A stretch of 64,000 nucleotides of DNA, taken from positions 359,369 through 423,368 of the forward strand of contig NZ_FNEE01000003.1 in NCBI RefSeq assembly GCF_900099905.1, in the 5' to 3' direction. Shown in pieces: positions 54,658 to 63,985 of this stretch. Each line of letters begins with the position of its first letter. The first letter of the stretch is position 1. The notes below the pieces were generated by a model, which did no database searches, was not told the DNA's origin, and saw nothing but the letters and a program-made list of their open reading frames with translations. A program made the position numbers and the translations under genes. The stretch is from Mesorhizobium muleiense (GTDB lineage: Bacteria > Pseudomonadota > Alphaproteobacteria > Rhizobiales > Rhizobiaceae).

Positions 54658-56430
54658 TCAGCTTTTTGCCGGATGACCGGCGATGGCCGTCCGTGTCAGT
54701 TGCCAATGGACTTCGGAAATCTCTGACGCCTTGAAGGCCAGCACGATCTGCCGGCTGCGGCGCGGGCCGCCAAGGCCGGCGAAATAGATGGATTCCTCGA
54801 CCTCGGGCGCCACCTCGGTGCAGGTGAACACCCATGTGTCGGCTTCATCGGCGGTCAGCACCAGACGATCGTGCTCGTCCTTGAGCAGGCCTATGTCGGG
54901 ATGGATGTGGAAGCGCACGGTAACGAAATCGCGGCCGTTGTTGCGGATCGCAGCATTGCCCGGCCGCAGAAGGCGATCCCTGCCGGCGAGCACATTGCCG
55001 TTCGTCGACAATTTCAGTTCGCGCTCATGCAGCAAGCCGAAGCGCGCGACATAGCCGTCATGGCGAGCCAGAAAACCCTGGCTGCCTTGCTGGTCGGTGC
55101 GCTTGCAAGGCACATGCTGCGGGCCGCCGATCAGCGGCGTGCCGAGCAGATCGTTGACGCGCAGCGAGTGGCTGAAACGCGCCGACGAGGTGTCGTTGAT
55201 GGTGGCGGTCGAATGGGCGGCCGTGGCGCGGGCAAGCGGCCGGAATTCGGCAGCGCCATAGGTGTCCACGCCGGCATTGACAATATAGTGGCGGCGGCCG
55301 GAAGACAGCTCGAAGGAAAGGCATCCGGCGTGCGCCGCGTTGGAAACATCGATGCGCGGTGGCGGGCCGGTATCGGCGATCACGGTGACGCCGCCCATGG
55401 AGAGGCGCTCGTAGCCCGAATGCGGTGCGTGCAGCAACGGCGCGCCGGCGGTGTCGTCGTGGCGCAGAATGGTGGCGATGCGGTTGTGGATGGTCGCGCC
55501 CATGCCGTTGAAGCGGGCGAGGCTGCCGTCCTGGTGGCGAAAGAAACGCAGCGCCGGCAGCATGCGATCGATGGCGCCCATCAGCGCCGCCGGCGGCGTT
55601 TCGGCCTGATTGGCATAAGTCTGGCGCAGCGGCAGAAGGTCGGCGAGGATTTCAAGCACGGCCATCGGATTGCGGGAAATATGGCCGCCATCCGGCAGAA
55701 TCTGACGGTCGAGCTCCTCGGCGAGGTTGCGGGTCGCGCCGCGCAGCGCCGACGCCGGCGCCGGTAGCGACAGAGCGGCAAAGGCAAGCGCTATGCGGGC
55801 GCGCAGCCTGTCCTTGCCGTCCGGCATCTCGCGTGCCATCGCCCTGAGATAGCGGATCTGCATGGCCAGCGATTTCAGGAAGGCCCGGTAGAAGGGAAAT
55901 TCAGCACCCTGCAGCACCACCGAGGAATGCTGCAGCCAGGCAATGACGCGCTTGGCCGTCGTGCCGGGCTCCCAGGCGACACCGGAAATATTGCTGCCAT
56001 GGATGGTGATCCAGTCGGAGACCAGCGCGCGGGCATTGGCGGCGGCAAGCTCGGTGCCGGCGGCGCGCATATGGCGCAGCCAGCGAAAGCCGTGCAGGGC
56101 CTTTTGCCAGCCGGGATTGGCCACCGCGATCTGGAAGGGCGACTTGCCGCCGGTTTCGACCAGATGTCCCGACAGCGGATAGCGGCCATAATAAATCTCG
56201 AGCGCGATCTGCCGGTCGGCCAGGCGCAGGTCCGGCGGCGCGATCAACACCCGTTCCGGTGTGCGGCCGGAGTAGCGCCAGCGATGGATCGGCCCGCCAC
56301 GCAGGCGCCGGCGCGTCTTGCGCCAAAACTCCTTCGCGACAAGCGTCCATAGACGCGTCGTGCTGCCGGCAGCGATCGCCAAAAGCCCTCCTCGTAGCGC
56401 CCAATCCGAAGACAAGCTTATGTGATTCAA
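54658..56430 (-). CDS. Heparinase II/III family protein
   Basis: A 590-residue protein. The N-terminal alpha-helical toroid contains WQKALHGFRWLRHMRAAG and SDWITIHGSNISGVAWEPGTTAKRVIAWLQHS. The C-terminal beta-sandwich has GGVTVIADTGPPPRID, AHAGCLSFELSSGRRHYIVNAG and HDGYVARFGLLHERELKLS. These segments match the heparinase II/III family, polysaccharide lyases or related envelope enzymes. Rhizobia carry this gene next to rsmB and purH. The natural substrate is unknown; a role with surface polysaccharide is an inference. No clear signal peptide was seen. Confidence 0.88.
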   Translation of the reverse strand: MNHISLSSDWALRGGLLAIAAGSTTRLWTLVAKEFWRKTRRRLRGGPIHRWRYSGRTPERVLIAPPDLRLADRQIALEIYYGRYPLSGHLVETGGKSPFQIAVANPGWQKALHGFRWLRHMRAAGTELAAANARALVSDWITIHGSNISGVAWEPGTTAKRVIAWLQHSSVVLQGAEFPFYRAFLKSLAMQIRYLRAMAREMPDGKDRLRARIALAFAALSLPAPASALRGATRNLAEELDRQILPDGGHISRNPMAVLEILADLLPLRQTYANQAETPPAALMGAIDRMLPALRFFRHQDGSLARFNGMGATIHNRIATILRHDDTAGAPLLHAPHSGYERLSMGGVTVIADTGPPPRIDVSNAAHAGCLSFELSSGRRHYIVNAGVDTYGAAEFRPLARATAAHSTATINDTSSARFSHSLRVNDLLGTPLIGGPQHVPCKRTDQQGSQGFLARHDGYVARFGLLHERELKLSTNGNVLAGRDRLLRPGNAAIRNNGRDFVTVRFHIHPDIGLLKDEHDRLVLTADEADTWVFTCTEVAPEVEESIYFAGLGGPRRSRQIVLAFKASEISEVHWQLTRTAIAGHPAKS

Positions 56431-56515
56431 GAACTTATGCGAAGGCGAATTCCACGGAGGCCTTGGAATTCAGCCTGTTTTCCGCAGGATTCTTCCTAAA
56501 ACAGTCTTCAAACTT

Positions 56516-57916
56516 TCAGCGTTGGCCGGCTCTGCGCATGCGGGCGGCGAAGAAGCCATCCAGGCCGGACCGTTCCGGTGAGCCGAGCTCCAGATCTGCG
56601 GGCGTGGTGCGCAGCGTGCCCTGCGGCGTCAGGAACGGATCGATGCCGGCGATCTCGCCCGGGCGGAGCGGATCGTCGACAATGTCAGCCGTCCCGGCGA
56701 GGAAGGCGCGGTGAAGCGCCTCGCCTTCGAGCGGGTCGAGCGAGCAGTTGGAAAAGACGATGCGCCCGCCAGGCCTGACCAGGCTGACGGCGCGGGCGAG
56801 CAGCCTGCGTTGCAGATCGGCGAGTTTTTCGATGTCGGCCGCCGTCTTCGTCCAGGGCACGTCGGGATGCCGCCGCACCGTGCCGGTCGAGGAGCAGGGC
56901 GCGTCGAGGAGGACGGCGTCGAACAGTTGTTCCGGCTCGTATTTGAGCAGATCGGCCTGGACAATTTCTGCGGACAAACCGAGCCGTTCGAGATTTTGCG
57001 AGAGCCGCGCCAACCGGTTCTTCGAGGAATCGATCGCGGTGACCGTGGCGCCGCCGAGAATGAGCTGAGCGGTCTTGCCGCCGGGGGCGGCGCAGAGATC
57101 GGCGACGCGCAAACCCCTCACGTCGCCGAAAAGCCGGGCCGGAAGGCTGGCGGCGGCATCCTGGACCCACCAGGCGCCGTCTTCGAAGCCGGGCAGTTCA
57201 GTAACCGAGGCGCTGAGTTTCTCCACGCGCACAGTGCCGGTCGGCAGCACGATGCCGCCGAGCCGCTCGGCCCACAGCGCAGGATCGGTCTTGACCGTGA
57301 AGTCTACCGGCGCCTCGTATCTGTGGGCGGCGAGGATTTGCCTGGCTTTCTCAGTGCCATAGGCGGCTTTCAGCCGGTCGGAAAACCATTTCGGCGCTTC
57401 GTCGGTGGCGGCAAGCGCTGCAGCGAGTTCGGCCTGCTTGGATCGCGCCAGCGTGCGCAGCACGCCATTGACGAGACCGGAGAAGCGCACCGTGCGCGGA
57501 TCGGACTTGGCGTGGGTCACGGCAAGGTCGACTGCGGCGCTGTCGGGAACATCGAGGAACAGGATCTGCGCCGCTGCTATATGCAGGATATGCGAAAGCG
57601 CGGTGGCGTTGGGTGGCAGCGGCTTTTCCAGGCGGCGGGCCAGCAACCCTGATATGGTCATGCGGAAGCGCAGCGCAGTGACCAGTATGGCGCGCACCAG
57701 CGCCCGGTCACGCAGATCGAGCGCCTTGTATTGCGGATGGCCGTTCTCGTGGTCGGTCAGCCCGTCCAGCGGCGTCCTCGCATCGATGACGGCGGCCAGC
57801 AATCGTGCCGCGGCCTTGCGCGCGGCCAGGCCCGCAACAGGTTCGCCGGGGCTCGCTGCATTGTTTTCATGATCGCCTGAAATTCGGTGCCGGCGTTTCG
57901 CTTCGCTCACGACCAC
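56516..57916 (-). CDS. rsmB: 16S rRNA (cytosine-967)-C5 methyltransferase
   Basis: A 466-residue RNA methyltransferase. The N-terminal NusB-like helical domain has [14 protein letters not shown] and [32 protein letters not shown]. The catalytic domain carries the SAM-binding [12 protein letters not shown], the catalytic Cys in [15 protein letters not shown], and [11 protein letters not shown] with the second cysteine. Ten bases of its start overlap the htpX stop region, so the two genes are translationally linked. Confidence 0.93.
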   Translation of the reverse strand: MVVSEAKRRHRISGDHENNAASPGEPVAGLAARKAAARLLAAVIDARTPLDGLTDHENGHPQYKALDLRDRALVRAILVTALRFRMTISGLLARRLEKPLPPNATALSHILHIAAAQILFLDVPDSAAVDLAVTHAKSDPRTVRFSGLVNGVLRTLARSKQAELAAALAATDEAPKWFSDRLKAAYGTEKARQILAAHRYEAPVDFTVKTDPALWAERLGGIVLPTGTVRVEKLSASVTELPGFEDGAWWVQDAAASLPARLFGDVRGLRVADLCAAPGGKTAQLILGGATVTAIDSSKNRLARLSQNLERLGLSAEIVQADLLKYEPEQLFDAVLLDAPCSSTGTVRRHPDVPWTKTAADIEKLADLQRRLLARAVSLVRPGGRIVFSNCSLDPLEGEALHRAFLAGTADIVDDPLRPGEIAGIDPFLTPQGTLRTTPADLELGSPERSGLDGFFAARMRRAGQR

Positions 57917-58920
57917 GGACCCTTGGGTCCGGTCGGATTGCGGCCCCAGGGATTGGACTTCGGCCTGGCCGGTTCAGCCGGCTGCTCAGCTTTCTCCCAC
58001 GGGCCCGATGGCCGCTGTTCGTCTGCCTGCCGCGGCATCGGCGTTTGCGGCCGCGCGGAGGCGGATGCGCCACCGGCCATGTCCTGCGCCATCGCCTGCA
58101 GGGCGGCGATGCGGTTGTCGGTGCTCGGGTGGGTCGAAAACAGGCTGTCCATGCGCTCGCCGGAAAGAGGATTGATGATGAAGAGGTGGGCAGTTGCCGG
58201 ATTGCGCTCGGCATCCGGGTTGCGGATGCGTTCGGCGCCGCGAGCGATCTTGTCAAGGGCCGAGGCAAGCCAGAGCGGCTGTCCACAGATCTCGGCGCCG
58301 CGCCGGTCGGCCTCGTATTCGCGGGTGCGGCTGACCGCCATCTGCACGATCATCGCGGCAAAGGGCGCCACGATCATCGCCACCAGCACACCGATAATGC
58401 CAAGGGAATTGTTGTTGTCGCGGTTGCCGCCGAAAAAGAAGGCGAAATTGCCGAGCATCGAGATCGCGCCGGCAAGCGTGGCGACGATCGTCATGGTCAG
58501 CGTGTCGCGGTGCTGCACATGGGCGAGCTCGTGCGCCATCACCGCCGCGACTTCCTCGTGCGATAGTTGCTGCAACAGTCCGGTGGTGGCGGCGACCGCG
58601 GCATTCTGCGGGTTGCGGCCGGTGGCGAAAGCGTTGGGCTGCGGGTTGTCGATCAGATAGGTTTTCGGCATCGGCAGGCCGGCCTGTCTGGCGAGGCTCT
58701 GCACGATGGCGTAATATTCCGGGGCGTTCCTTTCGTCGACCTCGACGGCGCGGTTCATCGACAGCACCATCTTGTCGGCGTTCCAATAGCTGAACAGGTT
58801 CATCGCGGCGGCAATCAGCAAGGCGATCACCATGCCGCCCGATCCGCCGATCAGATAGCCGACGCCCATGAACAGCGCGGTCATCGCTGCCAAAAGCATG
58901 GCGGTGCGAAGTGTGTTCAT
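57907..58920 (-). CDS. htpX: Membrane zinc protease HtpX
   Basis: A 337-residue heat-shock membrane protease for quality control of inner-membrane proteins. The zinc motif HELAH is in [13 protein letters not shown] (about 130-142). Membrane helices lie at about 5-45 and 150-200, and [15 protein letters not shown] carries the third ligand. The C-terminal tail is Pro/Arg-rich, longer than in E. coli HtpX. The start is backed by GGAG. A sigma-32-like promoter pattern is seen upstream (58983-59011). Confidence 0.95.
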   Translation of the reverse strand: MNTLRTAMLLAAMTALFMGVGYLIGGSGGMVIALLIAAAMNLFSYWNADKMVLSMNRAVEVDERNAPEYYAIVQSLARQAGLPMPKTYLIDNPQPNAFATGRNPQNAAVAATTGLLQQLSHEEVAAVMAHELAHVQHRDTLTMTIVATLAGAISMLGNFAFFFGGNRDNNNSLGIIGVLVAMIVAPFAAMIVQMAVSRTREYEADRRGAEICGQPLWLASALDKIARGAERIRNPDAERNPATAHLFIINPLSGERMDSLFSTHPSTDNRIAALQAMAQDMAGGASASARPQTPMPRQADEQRPSGPWEKAEQPAEPARPKSNPWGRNPTGPKGPWS

Positions 58921-58982
58921 TGTCTGCTCCGTTTCTGCCGGCCTTCCGGAAAAAGGGTCGATCCTTGTTGGCTCATCGCTAT

Positions 58983-59011
58983 ATGATGGGAAACGTGTGG
59001 CCCTGTTTCAA
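58983..59011 (-). promoter_or_regulatory. Possible heat-shock (RpoH) promoter for htpX
   Basis: On the minus strand, TTGAAA (59006-59011) is followed after 15 bases by CCCATCAT (58983-58990). TTGAA-N17-CCATCA is close to, but not identical with, the RpoH consensus reported for S. meliloti (CTTGAA-N17-CCANAT). It lies about 60 bases upstream of the htpX start. Confidence 0.35.
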
Positions 59012-59044
59012 TTGGGGCCGTGTTTCAATCGCCGGGAATATCGC

Positions 59045-59284
59045 ATGATCGACGAAACCAATAAAACAGGCGAAACCAGCAATGCAGACGCCGGCCCCGG
59101 TCGCGACGCGCCGCAAAGGACGCTGACATCGGCAGCCCGCCGCGCTTTGGCGGAAGCGGAAGCACGGCGCGAACACTATCGCCAGCAGGAAGCCGCGATG
59201 CCCCGGGAACTCGGCGGCCGTGGCGGCAGGGAACCCGGCCGCTATGGCGATTGGGAAGTGAAGGGCCTGACCAGCGATTTCTAA
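59045..59284 (+). CDS. DUF1674 protein (succinate dehydrogenase assembly factor 4-like)
   Basis: A 79-residue protein ending in GGRGGREPGRYGDWEVKGLTSDF, the signature of the DUF1674/SDHAF4 family. The mitochondrial member binds the flavinylated SdhA subunit and helps assemble complex II. The N-terminal part is polar and disordered-looking. The ATG at 59045 is chosen because it starts the compact family-length protein. A 17-bp tandem duplication covers its stop codon region. Confidence 0.85.
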   Translation: MIDETNKTGETSNADAGPGRDAPQRTLTSAARRALAEAEARREHYRQQEAAMPRELGGRGGREPGRYGDWEVKGLTSDF

Positions 59285-59300
59285 GGGCCAGCGATTTCTA

Positions 59301-59466
59301 AGGGTATGTCGATATTCAGGTGATGCCGGCCTGCGAACAGCGGATTCCTGCGCTTCTCACGGACCTGAAAGTCCGCTCCGTTCCGGTTCTCGGAACCTAC
59401 CTAGTCTGGTCGCTTCGCGCCCGTCTTCGACTCCGGCTCGGCCTGACCTGAATCTCAACATACCCT
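59301..59466. repeat. MITE-like inverted repeat between convergent genes
   Basis: AGGGTATGTCGATATTCAGGT (59301-59321) pairs with ACCTGAATCTCAACATACCCT (59446-59466), 19 of 21 complementary. The right arm reaches the stop codon of the HAD gene. The interior holds smaller dyads such as GGACCTGAAAGTCC. No coding sequence is inside. Confidence 0.75.
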
Positions 59467-60130
59467 AAGCCGCAGCGCGCTCCGCGCCGAGGACAATCCA
59501 GCCGCGGTCGTCGACGGTGACGCCGATCCCCTCATAACCGGCGATCGCAGCATGCGGCGTTTGCAACGGATGCTGGTGCGTGGCGCTGATGACCACGACG
59601 GTGGCTCCCGCGGCCTCGGCCGCCGCTATCCCGGCGGGCGCATCTTCGAAAACGAGGCAGTCGCGCGCGTCGACGCCCAGCCGCTCGGCCGCCAGCCGGA
59701 AGCAATCCGGCGCCGGCTTGCCGCGGGAAACGTCCTCGGCCGCGACAAGGGTGGCGGGAAGCGGGATGCCGGCGGCGGCGATGCGCAGCACAGCCAGCTC
59801 GCGCGGCGCCGAAGTGACGATTGCCCAGCGATCGGGTGGCAGCGACGCCAGAAACGCCGCGGCGCCGGCGATCGGAAGGATGCCGTCGATATCGGCCACC
59901 TCGGCCTGCAGAAGCGCATCGGCTTCACGCATCGGGTCAACGCCTGGAAGCGCCAGCCGAGCGATGGTCTCGATCGCCCGCACGCCGTGGATCGTTGGCA
60001 GGAACGCGGCAACGTCGAGATCTTGCCGGCGTGCCCAATCTGCCCAGACCCTTTCTGCCGCGGCAATCGAATTGACCACCGTGCCGTCCATGTCGAACAG
60101 CAAGGCTGCGAATTTTCTGCCTGCGAACAT
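59465..60130 (-). CDS. HAD-superfamily phosphatase (sugar phosphatase-like)
   Basis: A 221-residue HAD subfamily IA hydrolase. Motif I is FDMDGTVVNS (nucleophile Asp13, acid/base Asp15), motif II AIVTSAP, motif III with Lys in SRGKPAPD, and motif IV VFEDAPAGIAAA. The alpha-helical cap lies between motifs I and II. Close relatives remove phosphate from small sugar phosphates such as glycerol-3-phosphate or 2-deoxyglucose-6-phosphate; the substrate is not known. The stop codon lies at the end of a palindromic element. Confidence 0.9.
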   Translation of the reverse strand: MFAGRKFAALLFDMDGTVVNSIAAAERVWADWARRQDLDVAAFLPTIHGVRAIETIARLALPGVDPMREADALLQAEVADIDGILPIAGAAAFLASLPPDRWAIVTSAPRELAVLRIAAAGIPLPATLVAAEDVSRGKPAPDCFRLAAERLGVDARDCLVFEDAPAGIAAAEAAGATVVVISATHQHPLQTPHAAIAGYEGIGVTVDDRGWIVLGAERAAA

Positions 60131-60302
60131 CTGCTATCCCAAGTTGTTTCGGAAGGAACCAAAGCCTGTCGATCGACCGTAACGTCGCACCGGCGGCATG
60201 GGAAGGCACGAGATCGCCTTTTTCGACAGACCAGGGAACCACGGCCGGCCATCTCGCGTTAATCCAATCGCCTTCCACGACACTCACAAGAGGGGAACCG
60301 CA

Positions 60303-61172
60303 ATGCTGATTCGGCTCGGCTACGAAATCGCCATCGACTGTGCTGAATCCACCCCGGTGATTTCGCTGCTCGAGATCCACAAGCAGCGCCAGGCCGACAT
60401 CAAGCGGCAGACGCGCGTGCTGACCTCGCCCTCCGTCCCAACCAGGCTCTATCACGATCTTTATGGCAACACCTGCCGCCGCTTCACCGCGCCTGGCGGA
60501 GGCTTTCGCATTCTTTACGACGCCGTCATCGAGGACAGCGGCGAGACCGACGAGGTCAACACGCTGGCCAGGGAAGTGCCGGTGGCGGAGTTGCCCGACG
60601 AGGTGCTCTGTTATCTGCTCGGCAGTCGCTATTGCGAAACCGATCATCTCAGCGATCTGGCCTGGCAGGTTTTCGGGCCTGTTCCATCCGGCTGGGCCCG
60701 GGTGCAGGCGATCGTCGACTATGTCCACAACCGTCTGTCGTTCGGCTACGGCTATGCGCGCCCGACCCGCACGGCGGCGCAGGCGCATGAGGAGCGCGTC
60801 GGCGTCTGCCGCGACTTCGCTCATCTGGCGATCACGCTCTGCCGCTGCATGAACATCCCAGCCCGCTACGTGAACGGTTATCTCGGCGACATCGGCGTGC
60901 CGGTCGACCCGGCACCGATGGATTTTTCGGCGTGGCTGGAAGTGTTCCTCGAAGGCAAGTGGTACACGTTCGACCCCCGCCACAACATGCCGAGGATCGG
61001 CCGCGTCGTCATCGCGCGCGGCCGCGACGCGACCGACGTGCCGCTGCTGCACAGTTTCGGCCCGCACCGGCTCAGCCTGTTCAAGATCTGGACCTACGAG
61101 CAGGAAAGCAATCTGTTCAACCCGCCTCATCGCGGCGTCGACAGGACGGCCAGCGCGCAGATGCTGGCATAG
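60303..61172 (+). CDS. Transglutaminase-like cysteine protease family protein
   Basis: A 289-residue soluble protein. The catalytic triad of the transglutaminase fold is recognisable: Cys in ERVGVCRDFAHLAITLCRCMNIPARYVNGYLGD (about 164-196), His in the DFSAWLEVFLEGKWYTFDPRHN region, and Asp in FDPRHN. An N-terminal beta-sandwich-like part precedes it. The ATG at 60303 has GAGGGG upstream. Bacterial members are often putative proteases or cross-linking enzymes; no partner gene is adjacent. Confidence 0.85.
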   Translation: MLIRLGYEIAIDCAESTPVISLLEIHKQRQADIKRQTRVLTSPSVPTRLYHDLYGNTCRRFTAPGGGFRILYDAVIEDSGETDEVNTLAREVPVAELPDEVLCYLLGSRYCETDHLSDLAWQVFGPVPSGWARVQAIVDYVHNRLSFGYGYARPTRTAAQAHEERVGVCRDFAHLAITLCRCMNIPARYVNGYLGDIGVPVDPAPMDFSAWLEVFLEGKWYTFDPRHNMPRIGRVVIARGRDATDVPLLHSFGPHRLSLFKIWTYEQESNLFNPPHRGVDRTASAQMLA

Positions 61173-61511
61173 AAGCGCGCAAGCGCGAACGGCGCGTCCG
61201 GCGGTTACGATCATCGGCTGTCCTACGGATATGATGCGCCTGATCCGCTTCGGCACAGACCCTCTGTGCCGGATCGGGATCGGGCTGTTGTGCTCCACGG
61301 CAGCGGTCGGGATCATGGTAAGCGCTTAGTAAACGAAACTGCCGCAGCGGCTTGTCGTTTACCATTTGTTTACATTGCCGCATTTCGAAACCAAGCAAAA
61401 ACAATGGCTTGACGATGAGCCGCCGGCTTTTGCTGCGATGACGACGCCGTCCGGCCGGAATCCTGCAATGCGGCCTTCACACGGCTCGAGTCGTGGCGAA
61501 TGGAGGCGAGC
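61173..61511 (+). other. Intergenic, hairpin only
   Basis: A 339-base region. CGGCACAG-accct-CTGTGCCG (61251-61271) is a perfect 8-bp hairpin about 80 bases after the transglutaminase stop, extended by GATCCG/CGGATC; it lacks a U-run. GTAAACG and CGTTTAC (about 61330-61360) form another dyad. No gene is supported. Confidence 0.45.
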
Positions 61512-62930
61512 ATGCGGCGTTTTGGGGGTCTTGTTCACGCGATCGGCGGCTTTGCCGGAGATCGAAGCGGAAATTTAGCGGTTCTGTTCGGCATGGCCGC
61601 GTCGGTGCTGGCGCTTGGCGTCGGCTTTGCCGTCAATGTTTCGCAGCTCTACAACACCAAATCGAGCTTGCAGGGCGTGGTCGATGCGGCGGTGACCTCG
61701 ACGGCACGCGACCTGACCACCGGCGTCATCAACGAGGCCGACGCCAACAAGTCGGTGCAGGCGTTTCTCGATGCCAACAGCCGAGCGGGCATGCTGCAGG
61801 CTGATCGGATCGTCCTCGACAAATTGACCATCGACAGGACCGCCAACACGGTTCAGGCGGACGTGCATGTCAATGTCGGCCTTTATTTTCCGATCTTCGG
61901 CATGGGCGATATGCAGCGTGTCACGGTATCGACGACAGCACTCTATTCGGACAGGCAGATTGAAGTGGCCATGATGCTCGACGTGACCGGATCGATGGAG
62001 GAAAGCTGGTATAAGAAGACCGACAAAATTGGCGACCTGCGGGACGCGGCTTCAGGAGCCGTGGAAGACCTGCTCAAATGGAACCGCGACGAGAACAATC
62101 CCCGCGTACGCATCGCCATCGTTCCCTACGCCGAAGCCGTCAACACAGGCGGTCTGGCCAGCGCGGTATTCGTCGAGACGAGATATGGATCAAAGGTGCC
62201 GCCCCCGATCGATGCTCCGGTCTCGGTGTCCTTGACATTGGCGTCCGATAAATGTGCCACTGAACGCAAGGACAGGGATGGTTACGCCGATTATTCGGCC
62301 GACGGCCCTTACACGCCGCGCCTGGACAACAATGGCAAAACCTATCTGGCCAAAGTCAATCGGGACTACAATATGCGGAGCTGCCCGTCCGCCGAGCTCA
62401 TCCCCCTGACCGCCGACAAAGACAAACTGCTCAACACAATCGCGGATTTCAGGGCGGATGGCGTGACGGCCGGCGGTATCGCCGCGCAATGGGGCTATTA
62501 CATGCTTTCGCCGTCGTGGCGCTCGGCAATTGCCGATGCCGGTCTGGGTGCCGGCCCCGCCAATTTCGACAAAAGAAGGGTGGCCAAGATCGCCATCCTG
62601 ATGACCGACGGCCAATTCAACACTGCTTTTGCCAAGGGACCCGGTGCGCCCAGCTCGCAGGGTCAGGGCCAGACCTCGCGAAAGAATGCCGAAGCCATCT
62701 GCGCCAACATGAAGCGCGATTGGATTGAGATATTCACGATCGGCTTCGACCTGAACGATCCGACCATGACGGCGACCGAGCGAGATCAGGCAAAGAGCGT
62801 CCTCAAGAATTGCTCTACAGCGGACACGTCCTCGCTGAAGCACTACTACGAGGCCGCCACCGGCACGGAACTGGCCGCTGCCTTCTACGAGATCAGCAAG
62901 AATATCGAGAAGCTTGCCATCAAACGCTGA
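61512..62930 (+). CDS. TadG-like pilus assembly protein with von Willebrand A domain
   Basis: A 472-residue protein. The N-terminal TadE/TadG-type membrane segment is DRSGNLAVLFGMAASVLALGVGFAVNVSQ (about 16-44), followed by the conserved LYNTKSSLQGVVDAAVTSTARDL. The extracytoplasmic part has a vWA domain: MMLDVTGSMEES (metal-ion site) and KIAILMTDGQFN, with cysteines that may pair. The start at 61512 has GGAGG six bases upstream. TadG is normally part of Flp pilus (tad) clusters; here it stands alone, with no tad machinery in the window. Confidence 0.85.
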   Translation: MRRFGGLVHAIGGFAGDRSGNLAVLFGMAASVLALGVGFAVNVSQLYNTKSSLQGVVDAAVTSTARDLTTGVINEADANKSVQAFLDANSRAGMLQADRIVLDKLTIDRTANTVQADVHVNVGLYFPIFGMGDMQRVTVSTTALYSDRQIEVAMMLDVTGSMEESWYKKTDKIGDLRDAASGAVEDLLKWNRDENNPRVRIAIVPYAEAVNTGGLASAVFVETRYGSKVPPPIDAPVSVSLTLASDKCATERKDRDGYADYSADGPYTPRLDNNGKTYLAKVNRDYNMRSCPSAELIPLTADKDKLLNTIADFRADGVTAGGIAAQWGYYMLSPSWRSAIADAGLGAGPANFDKRRVAKIAILMTDGQFNTAFAKGPGAPSSQGQGQTSRKNAEAICANMKRDWIEIFTIGFDLNDPTMTATERDQAKSVLKNCSTADTSSLKHYYEAATGTELAAAFYEISKNIEKLAIKR

Positions 62931-63038
62931 TCTTCCCCGACGGCTAGAGCGGGATGAATTGAGTCTGAATCGAAAGGGGATTCCCGAAGGCGAGCAAATC
63001 TGATTCAACCTGCTGGCTGGGTCAGGAGGCCGGCATGG

Positions 63039-63392
63039 ATGGGCAAGCCTTACTCGATGGATCTTCGCACGCGGGTGGTAGCGTCGGTTGAGCAGGAGGG
63101 CCTGTCGCGACGTCAGGCGGCAGAGCGCTACGGGGTTGGAATCAGCACGGTCATCCGATGGGTGCGCCGCTTGCGCGAGACGAACAAGCTGACACCTGGC
63201 AAGATGGGTGGGCACAGACCGAAGAAGATTGCCGGAGAGCATCGGGAGTGGCTGTTGGTACGCTGCCGGGCGGCGGAGTTCACGCTGCGCGGTCTTGTGG
63301 CCGAGCTTGGCGATCACGGCCTGAAGGTCGATTACCGCTCGGTATGGGAGTTCGTTCACGCCGAGAAGCTCAGTCACAAAAAAAGACGCTGA
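63039..63392 (+). CDS. IS630 transposase, first frame (orfA)
   Basis: A 117-residue N-terminal part of the transposase. It holds the helix-turn-helix LSRRQAAERYGVGISTVIRWVRRLRE (about 22-47) that binds the terminal repeats, and a second helical DNA-binding part. It ends in SHKKRR right after a run of seven A (63378-63384). A -1 slip there joins it to the catalytic frame. The AGGAGG site about ten bases upstream supports this ATG. Confidence 0.9.
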   Translation: MGKPYSMDLRTRVVASVEQEGLSRRQAAERYGVGISTVIRWVRRLRETNKLTPGKMGGHRPKKIAGEHREWLLVRCRAAEFTLRGLVAELGDHGLKVDYRSVWEFVHAEKLSHKKRR

Positions 63393-63985
63393 TCGCGGCT
63401 GAGCAGGATCGCCCCGATGTGGCGCGCCGGCGGGTCCAGTGGGCAAAGTATCAGGACCGCATCGATCCTTCCCGCCTGGTGTTCATCGACGAGACCTGGA
63501 CCAAGACCAATATGGCGCCGCTCAGAGGATGGGCGCCGCGCGGCGAGAGGATCAAGGCCAAGGTGCCGCACGGTCATTGGAAGACCATGACCTTCTTGGC
63601 GGCACTGCGCCACGACCGTGTCGATGCACCATGGCTGATCGACGGACCGATCAACGGCGAGCGTTTCCAGCTCTATGTCGACAAGGTTCTCGTCCCCACC
63701 CTCAAGCCCGGTGACATCGTCATCATGGACAATCTCGGTTCGCACAAGGGCAAGGCTGTGCGCCGTGCCATCCGCTCGGCCGGCGCCAGGCTGTTCTTGC
63801 TGCCCAAATACTCCCCCGACCTCAACCCTATTGAGAAATTCTTCGCCAAGCTCAAGCATTGGCTGCGCAAGGCTGCCAGGCGAACGGTCGAGACCGTCTG
63901 TGACGCCATCGGCCAAATCCTCGGCACTGTCACGTCAACCGAATGCAGAAATTACTTCATCGAGGCCGGCTATGCGCCAACCTAA
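63380..63985 (+). CDS. IS630 transposase, catalytic frame (orfB)
   Basis: The second frame supplies the DDE catalytic domain: Asp in LVFIDETWTKTNMAPLRGW, Asp in IVIMDNLGSHKG, and Glu in YSPDLNPIEKFFAKLKHW. The start given here is the likely -1 frameshift point in the seven-A run; the frame itself is open from 63158 but that part overlaps orfA out of frame. The stop codon overlaps the right inverted repeat by one base. All three catalytic residues are kept, so the element may still be active. Confidence 0.88.
   Translation, partial: KKTLIAAEQDRPDVARRRVQWAKYQDRIDPSRLVFIDETWTKTNMAPLRGWAPRGERIKAKVPHGHWKTMTFLAALRHDRVDAPWLIDGPINGERFQLYVDKVLVPTLKPGDIVIMDNLGSHKGKAVRRAIRSAGARLFLLPKYSPDLNPIEKFFAKLKHWLRKAARRTVETVCDAIGQILGTVTSTECRNYFIEAGYAPT

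Noticed and set aside
52036..54726. 896-codon plus-strand frame across the UMF1-type MFS gene, a repeat and purH
   Set aside because: Composite shadow crossing a palindromic repeat and running antisense to purH; no coherent protein features.
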